From positions 62,001 to 126,000 of the forward strand of contig CAMCVP010000002.1 in assembly GCA_945881835.1 (NCBI GenBank): a DNA stretch of 64,000 bases, given 5' to 3'. The translations under genes and the position numbers were made by a program. The notes beneath the pieces are model-generated. The model ran no database searches. It was not told where the DNA came from and worked only from the letters and a program-made list of their open reading frames with translations. Every line of letters begins with the position of its first letter. Position 1 is the stretch's first letter. The DNA is from Chryseobacterium gleum. GTDB taxonomy: Bacteria > Bacteroidota > Bacteroidia > Flavobacteriales_D > Sanyastnellaceae. Below are positions 61,641 through 64,000 of the stretch, one piece after another.

Positions 61641-62380
61641 GTTTTGTACTTGTCGTAAAGGAAATATTTCAAGTCAACCGAGAAATAACTTCCGGAAAGA
61701 CTTAACCACAAGCGATCTGAACCTGAAGTAGATTCTACAAGGGCCTGAGTTCCGGCAATTCTTCCAAAAGGTCTGTGGAATGAAGCGCCTAAGTAGTAGT
61801 ACCCTTGTTTTTCAGTTCGGTATTCAAATCCTAAATTAGATTGCGCAGCAAGTGCACTCCATCTTATTCGAAAGGTTTTCTGACTGAAATCGTAATAAGT
61901 TGAATCTACTTTTTCAGAACTGAAAGTTTCTGTTTCACTCGGAAAGAAATCAAGAGAAATACCCGCACTTGCATTCATATACCAAGCCTTTCCAAGCCGA
62001 ACATAGATTAATGCCTGAATAGGAATTTCATAAGCAATGAATGTCATGTTCTGTTTAGAATTGACTTGCACACTGTCGTTCAAATTGAAACCCAACGAAT
62101 AGCTTCGCTTAACGAAATTCAATCCGGTTTCTAAATTCCAAAATTTGCCAACGGGTTTACGAATGATTGAACCGAAACTTATTCCAACATTCGATTTCGC
62201 CGTGTAGGAGAAGTTGGGAAGACTCGCAGATTCAATATCCGTATTCAAATAGGCATTGGGCACAATAGGTCTCAATTGAAATCCAAATAAGAATTCGTTG
62301 GCATTCGATTTTTGTCCGAATACATTTCCAGATAAAACAAGTAAAAAAAGGAAGTAAACTATTTTTTTGCTGAATTCCAT
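61619..62380 (-). CDS. Outer-membrane beta-barrel protein
   Basis: The 253-residue protein has a signal peptide (ending GNVFGQ) and alternating hydrophobic strands with aromatic ends, e.g. NLETGLNFVKRSYSLGFNL, AYEIPIQALIYVRLGKAWYMNASAGISLDFF and YYYLGASFHRPFGRIAGT. It ends SLSGSYFSVDLKYFLYDKYKTKK. This fits the PorT/OmpX-like small barrel families of Bacteroidota; the specific function is unknown. Its 5' end overlaps the nitroreductase gene by 22 bases. Confidence 0.75.
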   Translation of the reverse strand: MEFSKKIVYFLFLLVLSGNVFGQKSNANEFLFGFQLRPIVPNAYLNTDIESASLPNFSYTAKSNVGISFGSIIRKPVGKFWNLETGLNFVKRSYSLGFNLNDSVQVNSKQNMTFIAYEIPIQALIYVRLGKAWYMNASAGISLDFFPSETETFSSEKVDSTYYDFSQKTFRIRWSALAAQSNLGFEYRTEKQGYYYLGASFHRPFGRIAGTQALVESTSGSDRLWLSLSGSYFSVDLKYFLYDKYKTKKAVNQ

Positions 62381-62928
62381 TCTGTAACGTATTCAAGCGG
62401 TTTGCGATGGTTGCTTGGCCATTCGCCTTCCACGTATCCCAAATAAACGAGCCCCATGCAATGTTGTTGTCCAGGCAGATTCAACATTTCATTGAATTTT
62501 TCAGTTCTAATAAATCCAGGTGTCGCCCAGAAACTTCCGATGCCGTAGGCAGTAGCCGTGAGCATGATGTTCTGTATTGCACAAGCAACGGCGTATTCCT
62601 CTTCATGAAGGGCAGCTTTCTCAGAAGCTTCAACACATACAGCAATGACCGCTGTTGTGTTATTCAATCGGGAAGCGATGCGTTCTCTTTTCACAGGTTG
62701 ATCTTCCGGCATTAACGAAGGAAGATTTTCACGCAAAATATCCATACCCTCTTCCAGATAAACATGAAAACGCCAAGGCTGCGTAAGCTTGTGATTCGGC
62801 GCCCACACGGCGTTTTGAAGCATCTTTTCAATCTGCTCTTTATGCACTTTTCGTGCAGTGTAATGCTCAGGGGTAATGGTTCTTCGACTCTGAATGAGTC
62901 CGCTTATTTCGCTCAGATTGAATTTCAT
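62359..62928 (-). CDS. Nitroreductase-family flavoenzyme
   Basis: The 189-residue FMN enzyme has the N-terminal SGLIQSRRTITPEHYTARKVHKEQIEKMLQNAVWAPNHKLTQPWRFHVY (about residues 8-56), whose RR and APN/QPWRF elements bind FMN. The central ACAIQNIMLTATAYGIGSFWATP and C-terminal VYLGYVEGEW are also family-typical. It resembles the YdjA/TdsD type. The substrate is unknown. Its start overlaps the divergent SDR promoter region. Confidence 0.9.
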   Translation of the reverse strand: MKFNLSEISGLIQSRRTITPEHYTARKVHKEQIEKMLQNAVWAPNHKLTQPWRFHVYLEEGMDILRENLPSLMPEDQPVKRERIASRLNNTTAVIAVCVEASEKAALHEEEYAVACAIQNIMLTATAYGIGSFWATPGFIRTEKFNEMLNLPGQQHCMGLVYLGYVEGEWPSNHRKPLEYVTEWNSAKK

Positions 62929-62931
62929 GTC

Positions 62932-62960
62932 TTGTTATGAATCGTGTTCCGCTATTTTTG
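62932..62960 (+). promoter_or_regulatory. Promoter of the second SDR gene
   Basis: TTG (62932-62934), 18 bases and TATTTTTG (62953-62960), 13 bases before the ATG at 62974. The box position excludes the upstream in-frame GTG at 62944. Confidence 0.6.
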
Positions 62961-62973
62961 TTCAAACTTAATC

Positions 62974-63735
62974 ATGAAAACAATACTCATAACAGGAGCA
63001 GGCAGCGGAATTGGTGCCGCAGCGGCACATTCTCTTGCAGAAGAAGGAAACAACCGCCTAATTTTAGTGGGAAGGAACGAAGAAAAACTGAATGAAGTAT
63101 TAGCAGGATTAATGCATTCAGAGAATCACTGCGTGCTTGCCGCCGACGTGCGAAATGCTTCCGCATTTCGCGATGGACTCAAAAATATTTTAGGCGACGA
63201 CAGCCTAGAATGCGTTTTCGCTAACGCTGGGGTCGGCGGAGAAAACGCCTACGGCGTAGAAGATCGTTGGGACGAAATTGTTTCAATCAACCTTACCGGA
63301 ACATACGTCACTATCATGGAATGCCTGCCGTACCTCAGAAAATCAACGGCAACCTACAAACACATTCTACTCACAAGCTCCATCCTAGCGCGTTTCGGTG
63401 TGCCGAATCACAGCGCGTACATCGCTTCAAAAACAGCGGTACTCGGACTCACACGCGCATGGGCCGTTGAATGGGCGCGAGAACAAATTTTAGTCAACGC
63501 CATTACACCCGGATGGGTAGAAACGCAAATGTCGAAAGACAGCATTCAACGATTAGCAAACAGAAGCGAGACGTCATACGAAGCAGCATACAACGAGCAA
63601 ATGAACTACGTACCCACCGGAAGAATGGCGCAACCCGAAGAGTTAGGAAATTTTGTAGCGTTTCTTTTTTCAGGAAAACAAAATTCAATAACCGGACAAG
63701 CACTCGACATTAACAACGGAGCCCACATGCAATGA
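62974..63735 (+). CDS. Short-chain dehydrogenase/reductase
   Basis: The 253-residue classical SDR starts at MKTILITGAGSGIGAAAAHSLAEEG (ATG at 62974; the GTG at 62944 lies upstream of the promoter box). It has NAG (about residues 81-83), catalytic Ser in LLTSSILARFG, YIASKTAVLGL (Tyr-x-x-x-Lys) and a C-terminal LFSGKQNSITGQALDINNGAHM of the FabG-like group. The substrate is unknown. Its stop overlaps the next gene as ATGCAATGA, so the M28 peptidase is likely coupled. Confidence 0.9.
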   Translation: MKTILITGAGSGIGAAAAHSLAEEGNNRLILVGRNEEKLNEVLAGLMHSENHCVLAADVRNASAFRDGLKNILGDDSLECVFANAGVGGENAYGVEDRWDEIVSINLTGTYVTIMECLPYLRKSTATYKHILLTSSILARFGVPNHSAYIASKTAVLGLTRAWAVEWAREQILVNAITPGWVETQMSKDSIQRLANRSETSYEAAYNEQMNYVPTGRMAQPEELGNFVAFLFSGKQNSITGQALDINNGAHMQ

Positions 63736-64000
63736 AGAAGATTTCATTACTCACTTTAGCACTTGTTATTCTTGGTTCAAAGACTAACGCGCAATTCACC
63801 AAGCAAGATTCTTCTGTGGTGAAAGGCTTCTATTCAGAGGCACTTTCAACGGCGCAAGCCTACAACGACTTGTACTACTTGTGTAAGAAAATTGGACATC
63901 GCATTGCGGGTTCAGAGGCGGCAGACAAGGCCATTCTATGGGGTGATTCCGTTTTGAAATCAATTCCTGCAGACAACGTTTTCCTTATGCCCGTAAAGGT
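63732..64000 (+). CDS. M28-family peptidase, N-terminal part only
   Basis: The frame begins at the ATG at 63732 (4-base overlap with the SDR stop) and runs off the right edge after 89 codons. A signal peptide (MKKISLLTLALVILGSKTNAQ) is followed by AYNDLYYLCKKIGHRIAGSEAADKAILWGDSVLKSIPADNVFLMPVKV. This is the typical N-terminal region of secreted M28 (carboxypeptidase Q-like) zinc peptidases. The metal ligands lie beyond the window, so activity cannot be judged. Confidence 0.8.
   Translation, partial: MKKISLLTLALVILGSKTNAQFTKQDSSVVKGFYSEALSTAQAYNDLYYLCKKIGHRIAGSEAADKAILWGDSVLKSIPADNVFLMPVK

Noticed and set aside
1-64000. tRNA, rRNA, IS elements, prophage or replication origin
   Set aside because: No cloverleaf, rRNA stretch, transposase, integrase or DnaA-box cluster was recognised; rpmH lacks the neighbours dnaA and rnpA.

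Overview
The window is a dense housekeeping segment of a Bacteroidota chromosome, most likely a member of the order Flavobacteriales in the broad sense (inference). Four things support this: (1) Bacteroidota-type promoters, with a -7 box TAnnTTTG or TAnnTTCG and a TTG box 16-24 bases upstream, precede many genes, and Shine-Dalgarno sequences are rarely obvious; (2) there is type IX secretion machinery (a PorW/SprE-like lipoprotein) together with type A and type B T9SS C-terminal sorting domains on secreted proteins; (3) there are lineage-typical families such as DUF3098, HU-CCDC81/SPOR proteins and a TonB receptor with an N-terminal carboxypeptidase-regulatory domain; (4) AtpB carries a signal peptide and the ATP synthase operon lacks atpD/atpC. 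I see no phage, IS element, CRISPR array, tRNA or rRNA gene.

Layout. 1-1,554: 5' part of a secreted M43 metalloprotease (minus strand, runs off the left edge). 1.7-9.6 kb: lepA, accC/accB (minus), DUF177-rpmF-fabH, efp-pgk. The intergenic gaps of this stretch hold five arrays of tiny hairpins (A-E, 3,459-9,779). 9.8-12.6 kb: hemA-hemC-hemD. 12.6-13.6 kb: uppP and DUF3098 (minus). 13.7-17.7 kb: a lipoprotein hydrolase, aspS, rpmH and a PfkB kinase. 17.7-18.5 kb: a degenerate M23 protein (minus). 18.6-27.4 kb: a long run of porW/sprE-like gene, bactofilin, AtpZ-like, a membrane protein, then atpB-E-F-H-A-G. 27.4-32.1 kb: polysaccharide flippase, a surface-glycan enzyme and a T9SS cargo. 32.1-33.6 kb: mlaF-mlaE (minus). 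33.7-37.6 kb: tiny lipoprotein, SprT-like protease, proline dehydrogenase (minus), M20 dipeptidase, LEA14-like lipoprotein. 37.6-46.6 kb, minus strand: HAD phosphatase, XRE regulator, HU/SPOR protein, kdsB, TonB receptor, polysaccharide deacetylase and a 1,022-residue lamin-tail-domain protein. 46.6-54.7 kb: asd, then folB, gltX, mfd and a PhoR/PhoB-like two-component pair on the minus strand. 54.9-64 kb: SDR, VOC, PlsC, MsbA-like exporter, small secreted protein, marR-yceI, outer-membrane protein, nitroreductase, a second SDR and the start of an M28 peptidase.

How the genes fit together. Much of the window builds and services the envelope: fatty-acid initiation (accB/accC, fabH), phospholipid and LPS supply (plsC, kdsB, MsbA-like, mlaEF), undecaprenyl recycling (uppP), glycan flipping and T9SS export. 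The atp genes, porW/sprE and bactofilin are contiguous and co-directional with no visible terminator between them.

The most unusual feature is the set of microhairpin arrays in the first 10 kb. About 54 short perfect or near-perfect inverted repeats, mostly with 3-base loops and different stems, are separated by a constant 3-4 base linker. The linker differs between arrays (TCAA, ATGA or AGA) and usually flips to its reverse complement part-way through. I do not recognise this as a described repeat class. Other points of note are seven promoters so close to the start codon that the mRNAs should be leaderless, and a marR promoter carrying two tandem copies of a 12-bp palindrome.
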